From Planctomycetota bacterium (lineage in GTDB: Bacteria > Planctomycetota > Planctomycetia > Pirellulales > Lacipirellulaceae): a DNA stretch of 26,860 bases. Position 1 is the stretch's first letter. Each line of letters begins with the position of its first letter. A program made the position numbers and the translations under genes. The stretch spans positions 1-26,860 of the forward strand of contig JAADIN010000136.1 of assembly GCA_013151315.1 (NCBI GenBank), written 5' to 3'. The notes beneath the pieces are model-generated. The model saw nothing but the letters and a program-made list of their open reading frames with translations. It was not told where the DNA came from and did not search any database. Shown here piece by piece: positions 14,433-21,975 of the stretch.

Positions 14433-14464
14433 GCATGGGAGATTGCCATGCCACTTCCTTTTTT
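14433..14464 (+). terminator. Candidate terminator of the mer operon
   Basis: GCATGG (14433-14438) and CCATGC (14446-14451) form a 6-bp stem with a 7-base loop, followed 7 bases later by six T. The stem is short and the gap before the T-run is longer than ideal, so function is uncertain. Its position 53 bases after the fusion gene suits an operon end. Confidence 0.3.
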
Positions 14465-14474
14465 CTGCACCTCG

Positions 14475-14507
14475 CCACCCCTCCGCGCGGCCAAAAAAAA
14501 CGCTCGC
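14475..14507 (+). repeat. 33-bp direct repeat, right copy, flanking the mer module
   Basis: Same orientation and 32 of 33 bases identical to 12650-12682, including the eight-A run. It marks the right edge of a 1.8-kb segment that contains only the mer genes and their control sites. Confidence 0.9.
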
Positions 14508-14545
14508 AATCACTCCTTCAATAAGCGATAATTTTCATCGCACAA

Positions 14546-14611
14546 AGAGTAGCACGCCTCTCCGAGTCGTGTGGTTATCAACAAACACGACTCGGAGAGG
14601 CGTGCTACTCT
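14546..14611. repeat. 66-bp perfect palindrome, family B, copy 2
   Basis: Two 27-base arms (14546-14572 and 14585-14611) are exact reverse complements around a 12-base loop GGTTATCAACAA. The arm begins AGAGTAGCACGCCTCTCCGA. The element at 6839-6898 is a degenerate relative. Perfect pairing suggests recent origin or selection. No transposase is adjacent; it resembles non-autonomous palindromic intergenic elements. Confidence 0.93.
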
Positions 14612-14890
14612 GGGACGAAAATTCCAAAGTCCCCAACCCTTTTGTCACTTCAACCCCACATCGCGTTTTCGTTTTCGTGCCTAAACTCATGCCTCCAGCT
14701 GGGACAATAGCTTGCCATGCCAGAGCAAATCCCCAAACAGAGCCTCCCGTTTCGTCCTTTTGTCGCAAAACACGGGGCGAAACTCCCCAGCAATGCCCGA
14801 CACTTGCTAGCAATGCTAGACCGCATTGACGCCTCGTAGGGCTTTGCGTAACTTTCCAGCCCCTCTCTTTTCAATCCAAGCGAAACCTGC

Positions 14891-15799
14891 ATGCCACCTT
14901 GCCCACCATTACGACGGCACCGATCACTCGCTACGAAGTGGTTTGCATTCGTTCTGCTACTGCCAGGAATTTCAGGGTGTAGCGTGATGCTCTCTGAACC
15001 TCTGTCGTTAGAGAAACTTTCGACAGAGGAGCAGACGTTTCTGCGACCCGTCAAAACGGCTCCTGACAGCGTGACTCTGGAGATATTTCAAGTAAGGATT
15101 CCGGCCAACGATGTCGAGTTGACCGAAGAGCTTTGGAGCTCCATCGACGAGCAACGGCTTGGCGTCGCATTGCGCCGCAACTTGGTAAAAGACGGCTTCC
15201 GAGCAGGAGTGCTAGGCGGAGCGATGCCCGACATGCTGGCTAGGTACTTGAATCTTCAAAGCGAAATGCCAGAAGTTTCCTCCGAGCAGTTGATTACCGA
15301 TCAAAGCGCCGATCCGCGTGCGATTCGCCGAGTCATTCAACTCAATCGCCGTGAGGCAGCCACGGTGCAAGCGTCCGATCTTCAGCCGCAACTGTTTGTG
15401 ATGACCGAAGACGAGAAGGGCTTGAAGGCTCACAATTACGACCAGGTGCAAGCCGTGTATTCCCTGCGCGCGGAACCCGTGGCCGGACAACGCGTCTCGA
15501 TCCGTTTGACTCCCGAGTTGCAGCATGGCGAAATGCGGAACCGTTACTCGGGAAGTGCGAGAGGCATTTTCTTGATGACGCCATCGCGCGAACGAGAGAT
15601 TTTTGACCAGCTCGAGATAGCTACCGATCTTGCCGCGGGCGAGCTCCTCGTGGTGAGTTGCCTTTCGGCAGTGCCCAGCAGTTTGGGGCAAGCGTTCCAC
15701 GCCATCGATCGGGGGGGACCCGCCGAGCACAAGATGCTGCTCGTGCGGCTATTGCAAGTGCCAGGAAGCGAGATTTTAGCAGACGCCGGACCCGAGTAG
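14891..15799 (+). CDS. Putative lipoprotein of unknown function
   Basis: I recognise no domain. The 302-residue product has a basic N terminus, a hydrophobic stretch (WFAFVLLLPG) and the lipobox ISGC with Cys30 as the likely lipidated residue, so it should be exported and anchored in a membrane. After a linker, the body alternates beta-type segments such as VTLEIFQVRIP and RVSIRLTPELQHGEMRN, and ends with MLLVRLLQVPG. It stands alone: 511 bases separate it from the mer module and 134 from the aldolase gene. The role is unknown. Confidence 0.7.
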   Translation: MPPCPPLRRHRSLATKWFAFVLLLPGISGCSVMLSEPLSLEKLSTEEQTFLRPVKTAPDSVTLEIFQVRIPANDVELTEELWSSIDEQRLGVALRRNLVKDGFRAGVLGGAMPDMLARYLNLQSEMPEVSSEQLITDQSADPRAIRRVIQLNRREAATVQASDLQPQLFVMTEDEKGLKAHNYDQVQAVYSLRAEPVAGQRVSIRLTPELQHGEMRNRYSGSARGIFLMTPSREREIFDQLEIATDLAAGELLVVSCLSAVPSSLGQAFHAIDRGGPAEHKMLLVRLLQVPGSEILADAGPE

Positions 15800-15855
15800 C
15801 CCCTCGGCCCCAAAAACTGCTAGAATGCGACTCAGCCTACATTGGTGGTTAGGAT

Positions 15856-15900
15856 TTAGTCGTGAGTCGTTAAGGATTTTTCCCAACGACTCACGACTAA
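15856..15900. repeat. Palindrome, family C, before the aldolase gene
   Basis: TTAGTCGTGAGTCGTT (15856-15871) and AACGACTCACGACTAA (15885-15900) are perfect 16-bp inverted arms with a 13-base loop. It lies 33 bases before the aldolase start codon, so it would form a hairpin in that leader if transcribed. The words GTCGTTAGTCGT at 5872-5883 are similar, so it may belong to a dispersed family. Confidence 0.85.
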
Positions 15901-15933
15901 CCCCTTACGCCTCATGGAAAGAGAGAAAATACG

Positions 15934-16977
15934 ATGCCATTGGTACCTATGCGTTTGTTGCTCGATCATGCCGCGGAAAACAATTACGGCTTGGCCGCTT
16001 TTAATGTCAACAACATGGAACAGATCCAAGCGATCATGGAAGCGGCCAAGGAGACCGATTCGCCGGTCATCGTCCAGGCCAGCCGTGGCGCACGTTCCTA
16101 TTCGCAGGACAACTACCTGCGGCATCTCATGCTTGCCGCCGCCGAGCTCTATCCGCAGATTCCGATGGTCATGCACCAGGATCATGGCAACAGCGCGGCG
16201 ACGTGCAAGAGCGCGATCGACAATGGATTTACGAGCGTGATGATGGATGGATCGCTGGAAGAAGATGGCAAGACGCCGGCCGATTACACGTACAATGCCA
16301 ACGTAACCAAAGAGGTCGTCGAAGCGGCCCACGCCTTGGGCGTTTCGGTCGAAGGCGAATTGGGCTGTCTCGGTTCGCTCGAATCGGGTGAAGGCGAGCA
16401 GGAAGATGGCCATGGAGCAGTCGGACAGCTCACCAAAGAACAACTCCTCACCGACCCGGAAGAGGCCGAGCAGTTCGTCGCCGAAACGGGCGTCGATGCC
16501 CTCGCGGTCGCCATTGGCACCAGCCATGGAGCTTACAAATTCACGAGCAAACCCTCCGGCGAAGTGCTGGCGATGGATCGCATTGAAGAGATTCACCGCC
16601 GGCTGCCGAACTGCCATCTCGTCATGCACGGCAGCAGCAGCGTGCCACAAGATTTGCAGGACATCATCAACAAGTACGGCGGCAGCCTCCGGCAAACGTG
16701 GGGCGTACCGGTCGAAGAAATCCAACGAGGCATCAAGAGCGGCGTCCGGAAAGTCAACGTCGACACCGACAACCGGCTGGCGATTACCGGCGCGATTCGC
16801 AAGGTACTGATCGAAACCCCCGAGAAATTCGACCCGCGTGACTACCTCAAGCCGGCTCGCGAAGCGATGAAGCAGGTCTGCATCGCCCGCATGGAATCCT
16901 TCGGCCAAGCCGGCAACGCAGGGAAGATCAAGCCGGTTTCCATCGACAAGTTCGCCAGATTTTACGCGATGGTATAA
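15934..16977 (+). CDS. fba: Class II fructose-bisphosphate aldolase
   Basis: Zinc-dependent cleavage of fructose 1,6-bisphosphate to glyceraldehyde 3-phosphate and dihydroxyacetone phosphate, in glycolysis and gluconeogenesis. The 347-residue product shows PMVMHQDHG (His81, Asp83, His84: zinc and catalytic residues), GTSHGAYKF (His198), VMHGSSSVP (His232) and NVDTDNR (275-281), the phosphate-binding segment. The insertion GCLGSLESGEGEQEDG and the C-terminal extension mark the long, Calvin-cycle-type subgroup of class II enzymes. Start ATG 15934 follows a GGAAAGAGAG stretch. Its stop codon overlaps the next start by one base (TAATG), suggesting coupled translation with the Uma2 gene. Confidence 0.96.
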   Translation: MPLVPMRLLLDHAAENNYGLAAFNVNNMEQIQAIMEAAKETDSPVIVQASRGARSYSQDNYLRHLMLAAAELYPQIPMVMHQDHGNSAATCKSAIDNGFTSVMMDGSLEEDGKTPADYTYNANVTKEVVEAAHALGVSVEGELGCLGSLESGEGEQEDGHGAVGQLTKEQLLTDPEEAEQFVAETGVDALAVAIGTSHGAYKFTSKPSGEVLAMDRIEEIHRRLPNCHLVMHGSSSVPQDLQDIINKYGGSLRQTWGVPVEEIQRGIKSGVRKVNVDTDNRLAITGAIRKVLIETPEKFDPRDYLKPAREAMKQVCIARMESFGQAGNAGKIKPVSIDKFARFYAMV

Positions 16978-17546
16978 TGGAGATCATGAGCACTGCCGAG
17001 AAACTTACGACCGCTGAGGAGTTGCTGCGCTTGCCGCGTGGCGAATTTCGGTACGAATTGATAGAGGGAGAGTTACTAATGATGACTCCTGCTGGAAGTG
17101 AGCATGGCGCGATAGGCATGGACCTTGGCATGTTCCTTGCGCAGTACGTTCGCAAACATGCATTAGGGCGAGTCTTTTGCGCCGAGACGGGATTCAAGAT
17201 TAGCCAGAACCCCGACACGGTGCTCGCTCCCGACGTTGCTTTCGTTTGCCAATCTCGATTGGAGGAGATCGGGTTACCCAAGTCTTTTTTCCCGGAAGCT
17301 CCCGCGCTTGCAGTTGAAGTTGCTTCGCCCGGCGATACGATCGAGGAGGTCGACACAAAAATTCGTCGTTGGCTGACGGCCGGCACCCAATTGGCTTGGG
17401 TCGTCAATCCGAGTGGACGGACGGTGACGATCTATCGCGCGCTCGACGACATCCAGGTGCTTACCGAAAAAGACACGCTGACCGGCGATTCGGTGGTGCC
17501 AGGCTTTGAGTGCAAAGTGGCCGAGTTGTTTGCGGGACTGAGTTAG
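16977..17546 (+). CDS. Uma2-family (DUF820) PD-(D/E)XK nuclease-fold protein
   Basis: The family has a restriction-endonuclease-like fold; its biological role is not settled. The 189-residue product contains the family marks YELIEGELLMMTP (27-38), LAPDVAFV (Asp86), ALAVEVASPGDT (Glu114) and the lysine/arginine segment VDTKIRRWLTAGTQLAWVVN, giving a complete D-ExV-K type site. The first ATG (16977) overlaps the aldolase stop codon; ATG 16986 would remove three residues. Its TAG stop overlaps by three bases the antiporter stop codon on the opposite strand. Such genes are often multicopy and mobile in cyanobacteria and planctomycetes. Confidence 0.85.
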   Translation: MEIMSTAEKLTTAEELLRLPRGEFRYELIEGELLMMTPAGSEHGAIGMDLGMFLAQYVRKHALGRVFCAETGFKISQNPDTVLAPDVAFVCQSRLEEIGLPKSFFPEAPALAVEVASPGDTIEEVDTKIRRWLTAGTQLAWVVNPSGRTVTIYRALDDIQVLTEKDTLTGDSVVPGFECKVAELFAGLS

Positions 17547-19351
17547 CTGTCGCTGGTGCCGTTGACCAGCGCAATGAGCTTTTGCCCCGGGCCGGGAGGT
17601 GTGCTTTTTTCGTCGGTGGCGACCAACAGATTGCCTGACTCTTCGATGCGGAAGAGCACGAGCGTCGATTTACCGTAGCGGGCGAGAAAATCGTCGAACG
17701 TAAAATCGTCGGTAAGCAGCGTTTTTTTGATCACTGCCCCAGCCCGGAAGCGGGACTCCAGCTGTTCGGTCGTCGAGAGATTACCAAACAGGGTGCGACC
17801 GCGCTGATAGGCGCCCACCGCTTCGGTTCGTTCGTTCGACGATTCGGCGGCGGCGACTTGGTAGACTTCCGAGCGGCCAAAGCGTTCGGCCAGCCCCATC
17901 GCGGCCAGCGTGTTGACTTCGTCGTTCGGGGTCATAGCCAGCAGTCGACCGATGCCGCCGAGGTCGATTTCTTCTTGGACGAATTCGCTGCCGATGCTGG
18001 CGTAGGCGATCGGAATCCCCGCCATGCGTGCGGCCGCATTGTTCCTCGGGTTCGTGTCGACCATCAGTACAGGAAACCCCTCTTCCTGAAGGGCGGCGGC
18101 AATCTCGCGCACCGCCGGCGAAGCGCCAGCAAACAGCACGCCTTGAGGATTCTCGCCCGAGAGCCCCAACCAACGCGCCAGCGGGGCGAGCGTCAGACCG
18201 TACACCGTCACGGTCGCCACGATGACGAAAAAGGTGATGAGCACAAACCGGTCGGCCTCGGGAGCAAGCGGATGTTCGGCATCAATCAGAGCCAGGGCAA
18301 ACAGCGAGCTGACCGCCGCGGCAACGATTCCCCGGGGATGGATCCAGGAGAGCAGCGTCCGCTCTTGCCAGCTTAGCCCGCTGCCAATGGTTGCGATAAG
18401 CACCGACACCGGACGCACGACCAAAATGAGGAGGGCTACGAATCCGACGCTTTGCCAACCGAGCGTGCGCAAGGCTTCCATGTCGATCGTAAGACGTGAG
18501 GAGAGCACGATAAACAGCGTCGAGATGAGCAGTACGCGTAGGTTTTCTTTGAACTCGATCACATGCCGAATCGCCACGCTGCGCTGATTAGCCAACATCA
18601 CCCCGAGCAGGGTGACCGTGACGAGCCCGGACTCTTCTTGGAGGGTGTTGGAAAGGGCGTACAGAAAAATCACAAAGGCCAAGATGATCGGGTTCTGCAA
18701 GTAGTCGGGCACCCAATAGCGGCGAAGCATTTGTATCAGAACAAGAGCCCCCAATCCGCTGAGCACCAAGGCGTAGAGAAGCGTTATCGCGAAGCCCCAG
18801 AGCGAGTCGCTGGCGATATTGCCGTGCGACTGATGGAGGAGGATTTCAAAGACCAGCGCCGCAATCACGGCCCCGATTGGATCGTTGACGATGCCTTCCC
18901 ACTTGGCAAGCGAGCCGATGCGCCGGACGGGTTGCACATGGCGCAGCAGAGGCAGGATGACCGTGGGCCCGCTGACGGTTAAGAGGGCGCCCAGCAGGAT
19001 GGCCATCTGGGGCGAGAAGCCGGCAACCGCGTAGGCCAGCCAAGCCGTAAGCAGCCAAGTAATGCCCAACCCGAGACTGACGAGCCGAATCACCGATCCG
19101 CGCGTCTCCTTGATCTCATGGAAATTGAGACTCAGGCCGCCTTCGAACAAGATGATTCCGACCGCTAGCGAAACGATGGCGAAGAACAGATCGTCGCCAT
19201 CGGGGCTCGGCTCCGAACCGGGCAGTTTTCCTAGTAGAACACCGAACAGGAGAAGCAGCACGATCGCCGGCAGGCGAAACCGCCAAGCGACCCACTGGGC
19301 GGCGATGCCCAGGGCCAGAATGCCGGCGAGATAGAGGGGGTAGTTGGTCAT
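17543..19351 (-). CDS. Cation/proton antiporter with RCK-like C-terminal domain
   Basis: Exchanges Na+ or K+ for protons at the inner membrane (inferred from family). The 602-residue product has about twelve membrane segments in residues 1-400. Landmarks are VGIILFEGGLSLNFHEIKE, LTVSGPTVILPLLRHV, KWEGIVNDPIGAVIAALVFE (Asn-Asp in the ion path) and SWIHPRGIVAAAVSSLFAL, typical of CPA1-type exchangers. Residues from about 405 form a Rossmann-like RCK_N/TrkA-N region (VLFAGASPAVREIAAALQEE, VLMVDTNPRNNAAARMAGIP, LAMTPNDEVNTLAAMGLAERF), and a small C-terminal unit follows. The exact glycine motif is loose, so nucleotide binding is not certain. It is the only minus-strand gene. Confidence 0.9.
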   Translation of the reverse strand: MTNYPLYLAGILALGIAAQWVAWRFRLPAIVLLLLFGVLLGKLPGSEPSPDGDDLFFAIVSLAVGIILFEGGLSLNFHEIKETRGSVIRLVSLGLGITWLLTAWLAYAVAGFSPQMAILLGALLTVSGPTVILPLLRHVQPVRRIGSLAKWEGIVNDPIGAVIAALVFEILLHQSHGNIASDSLWGFAITLLYALVLSGLGALVLIQMLRRYWVPDYLQNPIILAFVIFLYALSNTLQEESGLVTVTLLGVMLANQRSVAIRHVIEFKENLRVLLISTLFIVLSSRLTIDMEALRTLGWQSVGFVALLILVVRPVSVLIATIGSGLSWQERTLLSWIHPRGIVAAAVSSLFALALIDAEHPLAPEADRFVLITFFVIVATVTVYGLTLAPLARWLGLSGENPQGVLFAGASPAVREIAAALQEEGFPVLMVDTNPRNNAAARMAGIPIAYASIGSEFVQEEIDLGGIGRLLAMTPNDEVNTLAAMGLAERFGRSEVYQVAAAESSNERTEAVGAYQRGRTLFGNLSTTEQLESRFRAGAVIKKTLLTDDFTFDDFLARYGKSTLVLFRIEESGNLLVATDEKSTPPGPGQKLIALVNGTSDS

Positions 19352-19427
19352 GGTTGGCCCATTCTAAGCCAATAATCAGGGCAGGCGATAGCATTTTCAA
19401 AAGAATGATTTGAGCAGGACATTCAGC

Positions 19428-19445
19428 CCCGCCGTTTACGGCGGG
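19428..19445. other. GC-rich hairpin between antiporter and EF-hand genes
   Basis: CCCGCCG (19428-19434) and CGGCGGG (19439-19445) pair perfectly around TTTA. This kind of hairpin is common at ends of IS200/IS605-type elements and in REP-like repeats (known), but no transposase or second end was seen here. It lies in the gap upstream of two divergent genes. Confidence 0.5.
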
Positions 19446-19551
19446 ATGGACCCTCGAGCGAAACTTTCCCGCCAAGCCGGGGTTTAACAAGAGAAGAAGC
19501 CAAAGAAACCTGCATTGCTTCGATCCAACCTCGAACCCAACAAGTGCCATC

Positions 19552-20283
19552 ATGCGAACCCAAAAACCCTCTTTTGTGCTGATGCTGTCGGCTCTATTCG
19601 TTGGCCCGGTGATGGCCGAAGACGACCCGGCCGGTCGGCCTGAGCGAGGCGAATTCCGGCAAGAAATTCTGGAAGCGTTTGATGAGGATGGCAACGGCCA
19701 GTTGGACAACGGGGAACGGATCAACGCGCGTGAGAAGATGCGCGGCCGACGTGGGAAAGAGGGAGCGAAAGGGCACCGACGTGGCGAAGGTCCGCCGAAT
19801 CCCGAGGAGCTGTTCGAACGCTTTGATACCAATGGCGACAACCAACTCAGTCGCGAAGAATTTCGCAAGCTGGCCAAGTCGATGCGTGAGCATCACGAGA
19901 AGCGGCACGCAAAACATCATCAGGGAAAGGGTCCGCGTGGCGAAGGCTCGGGTCGTCGGCCTGGACCGCCAGGAGAAGATCGTCGCGATTTCCGTCCTTC
20001 CGGCCCGCTACAGAACCCGGGTGATCGTCCGCCGCGAGCAGGGAAAGGTCGACGCGGTGGAGGGCCTGAAGGTCCGGGGGGACGAGATTTTGAGGGACGG
20101 CATCGGCCTAGCCCGGATAAAATTTTCGACCGTTTCGACAAGAACGACGATGGCCAACTGAGCCGAGAAGAATTTGGAAAACTGTCTCGAGCGATGCGCG
20201 AAATGCGAGATCGTTTTCACGGAGAAAAGGGCAAGAAATTCGGGAAAGACCACGGAGGTCGCCGAGGCCCTGAAGGGTCTTGA
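19552..20283 (+). CDS. Secreted EF-hand protein, basic and glycine-rich
   Basis: The 243-residue product has a signal peptide (about residues 1-22, ending VMAED) and three EF-hand calcium loops: DEDGNGQLDNGE (44-55), DTNGDNQLSREE (92-103) and DKNDDGQLSREE (196-207). The loops are complete apart from a missing glycine at position 6 of the second. They are separated by long basic linkers rich in Gly, Arg, Lys and Pro. Probable role: periplasmic or extracellular calcium binding, perhaps with polyanions through the basic linkers (inference). EF2 and EF3 are closely similar and look duplicated. The start is the first ATG before the signal peptide. Confidence 0.85.
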   Translation: MRTQKPSFVLMLSALFVGPVMAEDDPAGRPERGEFRQEILEAFDEDGNGQLDNGERINAREKMRGRRGKEGAKGHRRGEGPPNPEELFERFDTNGDNQLSREEFRKLAKSMREHHEKRHAKHHQGKGPRGEGSGRRPGPPGEDRRDFRPSGPLQNPGDRPPRAGKGRRGGGPEGPGGRDFEGRHRPSPDKIFDRFDKNDDGQLSREEFGKLSRAMREMRDRFHGEKGKKFGKDHGGRRGPEGS

Positions 20284-20284
20284 C

Positions 20285-20381
20285 GTGAGCCGCAACGCGC
20301 TAGCGTCGGGTAGCGAAGGCAGAGCGTTACCCACCTTCTTGACCCACCCCCTTGGCCCGCGGCTAGCGCCGTGCGGCTCAC
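20285..20381. repeat. Palindromic repeat, family A, copy 2
   Basis: The 27-base left arm (20285-20311) is identical to 1429-1455, and similarity continues through GCGAAGGCA. The right arm (20359-20381, ending GTGCGGCTCAC) pairs imperfectly with the left, and the loop is longer than in copy 1. It begins two bases after the EF-hand gene stop codon. Confidence 0.88.
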
Positions 20382-20551
20382 AAACGTAAGACTTGTCGCA
20401 CTAGGGCCCCGTGCGCTGTTTGCCCCCCAGCTTGTGCACGGGGGCCTATGTGTGTCTTCGAAGTCGACAGTCCAGAGGCAGTCGGAGGGCTTGTGTCGAT
20501 TATGCCTACTCTTTCTTTGGCATTGGGGGGCGGGAAAACCTACCAGAGAGT

Positions 20552-20580
20552 TTGCCGCTTCCTTGGGCCCTATTTATACT
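20552..20580 (+). promoter_or_regulatory. Candidate sigma-70 promoter
   Basis: TTGCCG (20552-20557) and TATACT (20575-20580) are 17 bases apart, matching the housekeeping consensus at 4 of 6 and 5 of 6 positions. It lies about 50 bases before the start codon at 20631. GGAGGAACGG follows directly but is too far from the ATG to be its ribosome binding site. Confidence 0.5.
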
Positions 20581-20630
20581 GGAGGAACGGATCTGCGACT
20601 TTTTTCTCCTCCGGCCACCCGAGTTTCTCT

Positions 20631-21566
20631 ATGCGTGTTGTTTCGACCTTCTTTTGTATGCTTGGCCTAGTGTTCGTGGGCGGCAGCGCCACGGCTCGCG
20701 GGCAGTTTGCTCCTGGAGTGCTGACGACGATTGCGCCGGAGGTGACTCAAGCCGATTTGGTCGGCGTCCACGATATCCTCGAATTGCGAGCGAATGCCGA
20801 GTTGGAGCGGGAGCCCGATTCAAGCACCAAGAGTCGCACGCTTTTCGAGATGGCCAAGTCGGTAGGGTTCCGTCGTGATGTTTGGTGTCTCGAGTTCACG
20901 TTCAAACCGTTGCGAATGATCCAAGTCGACATTCCTCAAGAATCGGGGAAAATGCAACGGAAGCTTATTTGGTATCTGGTCTACCGAGTGCGAAATACGG
21001 GCGTCGGGCTCTCTCCCCAAGAGCAAGAAGACCGCACTTTTATGGCGGTCGAGAAGTCGATGGGCCCGCTTCAGTTTGTTCCCGAGTTTGTTTTGTCGAG
21101 CCACGACCACGACCGCACGGGGCAACCGGTTCGCAAGGCTTATTTGGATCGAATCCTTCCTGCCGCGATTCCAGCAATCGAACGGCGTGAGATGTCGGGC
21201 AGCCAGCTTCTCAGCAGCGTGCAAATCTCTGAGCAGAATCTCGAAGTGGAGGGTGGCCGATCGATTGGCGGAGTATGGGGCGTTGCCATGTGGGAAGATG
21301 TGGACCCGCAAATCGACTTTTTCTCGGTTTTCGTCGGAGGGCTGACCAATGCCTACCAGTGGCAGGACTCGCCCGAATCGTTCCAGTTGGGCGATCCCCC
21401 CGGCAAGGGGCGCAAGTTTCAGCATAAGAAGCTGCAACTGAATTTCTGGAGGCCGGGCGACGATTTGGCCGAGAATGAGCGAGAAATCCGCTATGGATCG
21501 GCTCCCGGCAGGGCGGAGAGCTATGGCACGGACGAAGGCGTTGCCTACCGCTGGATTTCCCGCTAG
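20631..21566 (+). CDS. Secreted protein of unknown function
   Basis: No known domain recognised. The start is ATG 20631, which gives a clear signal peptide (MRVVSTFFCMLGLVFVGGSA, then TARG) and lies behind a good promoter; the open frame to 20448 is ignored for that reason. The mature part (about 285 residues) contains WCLEFTFKPLRMIQVDIPQE and KLIWYLVYRVRNTG, aromatic-rich segments that look conserved. Later come GGVWGVAMWEDVDPQIDFFS and QLNFWRPGDDL. No Cys pairs, lipobox or catalytic motif are visible. It is probably periplasmic. I believe similar proteins occur in other planctomycetes, but this was not checked. Confidence 0.75.
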   Translation: MRVVSTFFCMLGLVFVGGSATARGQFAPGVLTTIAPEVTQADLVGVHDILELRANAELEREPDSSTKSRTLFEMAKSVGFRRDVWCLEFTFKPLRMIQVDIPQESGKMQRKLIWYLVYRVRNTGVGLSPQEQEDRTFMAVEKSMGPLQFVPEFVLSSHDHDRTGQPVRKAYLDRILPAAIPAIERREMSGSQLLSSVQISEQNLEVEGGRSIGGVWGVAMWEDVDPQIDFFSVFVGGLTNAYQWQDSPESFQLGDPPGKGRKFQHKKLQLNFWRPGDDLAENEREIRYGSAPGRAESYGTDEGVAYRWISR

Positions 21567-21616
21567 AATCACTGGGCTACCATCTTCCCCCTCCAGCCCC
21601 TAGCCCCTCAACTACA

Positions 21617-21865
21617 ATGGCTCATAAAAAAGGACAAGGCTCCAGCCGCAACGGTCGCGACAGCAATGCACAGCGGCGTGGCGTGAAGAAATTCGGCGGT
21701 GAGAAAGTCATCGCCGGCAATATCCTCATTCGTCAGCTCGGCAACAAGTTTCATCCGGGCAAGGGAGTCGGCCAAGGAAATGATTATACCTTGTTCGCGC
21801 TGATCGATGGCGAAGTGCTGTTTGATCGCAAGGGTCGCCGAATCAATGTGATGCCGGCAGCTTAA
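21617..21865 (+). CDS. rpmA: 50S ribosomal protein L27 (bL27)
   Basis: Large-subunit protein whose N terminus reaches the peptidyl transferase centre (known). The 82-residue product is typical: MAHKKGQGSSRNGRDSNAQR, then GVKKFGGEKVIAGNILIRQL and GNDYTLFALIDGEVLFDRKG. It begins directly with MAHKKG, without the cleavable N-terminal extension found in Firmicutes. rplU (L21), its usual partner, is not in front of it; the preceding gene is unrelated. A strong terminator follows. Confidence 0.97.
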   Translation: MAHKKGQGSSRNGRDSNAQRRGVKKFGGEKVIAGNILIRQLGNKFHPGKGVGQGNDYTLFALIDGEVLFDRKGRRINVMPAA

Positions 21866-21894
21866 GAGTCCATCGAAATATCGAATCAAGCAGA

Positions 21895-21922
21895 GGATGC
21901 GCCATCGTGTGCATCCTTTTTT
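21895..21922 (+). terminator. Rho-independent terminator after rpmA
   Basis: GGATGC (21895-21900) pairs with GCATCC (21911-21916), with a further G-U and C-G pair possible inside, and is followed at once by six T. It lies 30 bases after the rpmA stop codon and separates rpmA from obg, although these two genes are commonly co-transcribed elsewhere. Confidence 0.75.
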
Positions 21923-21933
21923 ATTGGGAGGTC

Positions 21934-21954
21934 TCCAGCCTCCAGCCTCCAGCC
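21934..21954. repeat. 7-bp tandem repeat before obg
   Basis: TCCAGCC is repeated three times exactly (21934-21954) and then in decayed form (TCTAACC, TCAAGC). A similar pyrimidine-rich string (CCTCCAGCCCCTAGCCCCTC) lies upstream of rpmA. It is a simple-sequence leader with no other feature seen. Confidence 0.75.
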
Positions 21955-21975
21955 TCTAACCTCAAGCTTCCCCCC

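Larger units (their letters stand above)
14380..14890. other. 511-base intergenic region after the mer module
   Basis: No convincing gene. In order it holds a weak hairpin with a late T-run (14433-14464), the right direct repeat (14475-14507) and a perfect 66-bp palindrome (14546-14611). The remainder up to the lipoprotein gene has no clear structure. An open frame of 128 codons (14443-14829) crosses both repeats and resembles no protein. Confidence 0.7.
20284..20630. other. 347-base intergenic region
   Basis: No gene is supported. It contains family A copy 2 (20285-20381) and a sigma-70-like promoter (20552-20580). The reading frame of the next gene stays open back to 20448, but that stretch has no signal-peptide-like start and includes the promoter. 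Confidence 0.7.

Noticed and set aside
1429..14611. Palindromes as a CRISPR array or integron attC sites
   Set aside because: They are isolated single elements of several families, without regular spacing, spacers, cas genes or an integrase.
14443..14829. 128-codon open frame after the mer module
   Set aside because: It runs through the direct repeat and the perfect palindrome, has a composition unlike neighbouring proteins and no ribosome binding site.
14826..14854. TTGACG with TAACTT 17 bases on, before the lipoprotein gene
   Set aside because: The -10 match is only 3 of 6, too weak to list as a promoter.
15856..16908. 350-codon minus-strand open frame
   Set aside because: Antisense to the aldolase gene, with no recognisable protein features.
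19428..19445. End of an IS200/IS605-type element
   Set aside because: The hairpin type fits, but no second end, target site or transposase is visible.
20448..20630. Longer start for the secreted protein gene
   Set aside because: The extension includes a promoter-like sequence and would bury the signal peptide.
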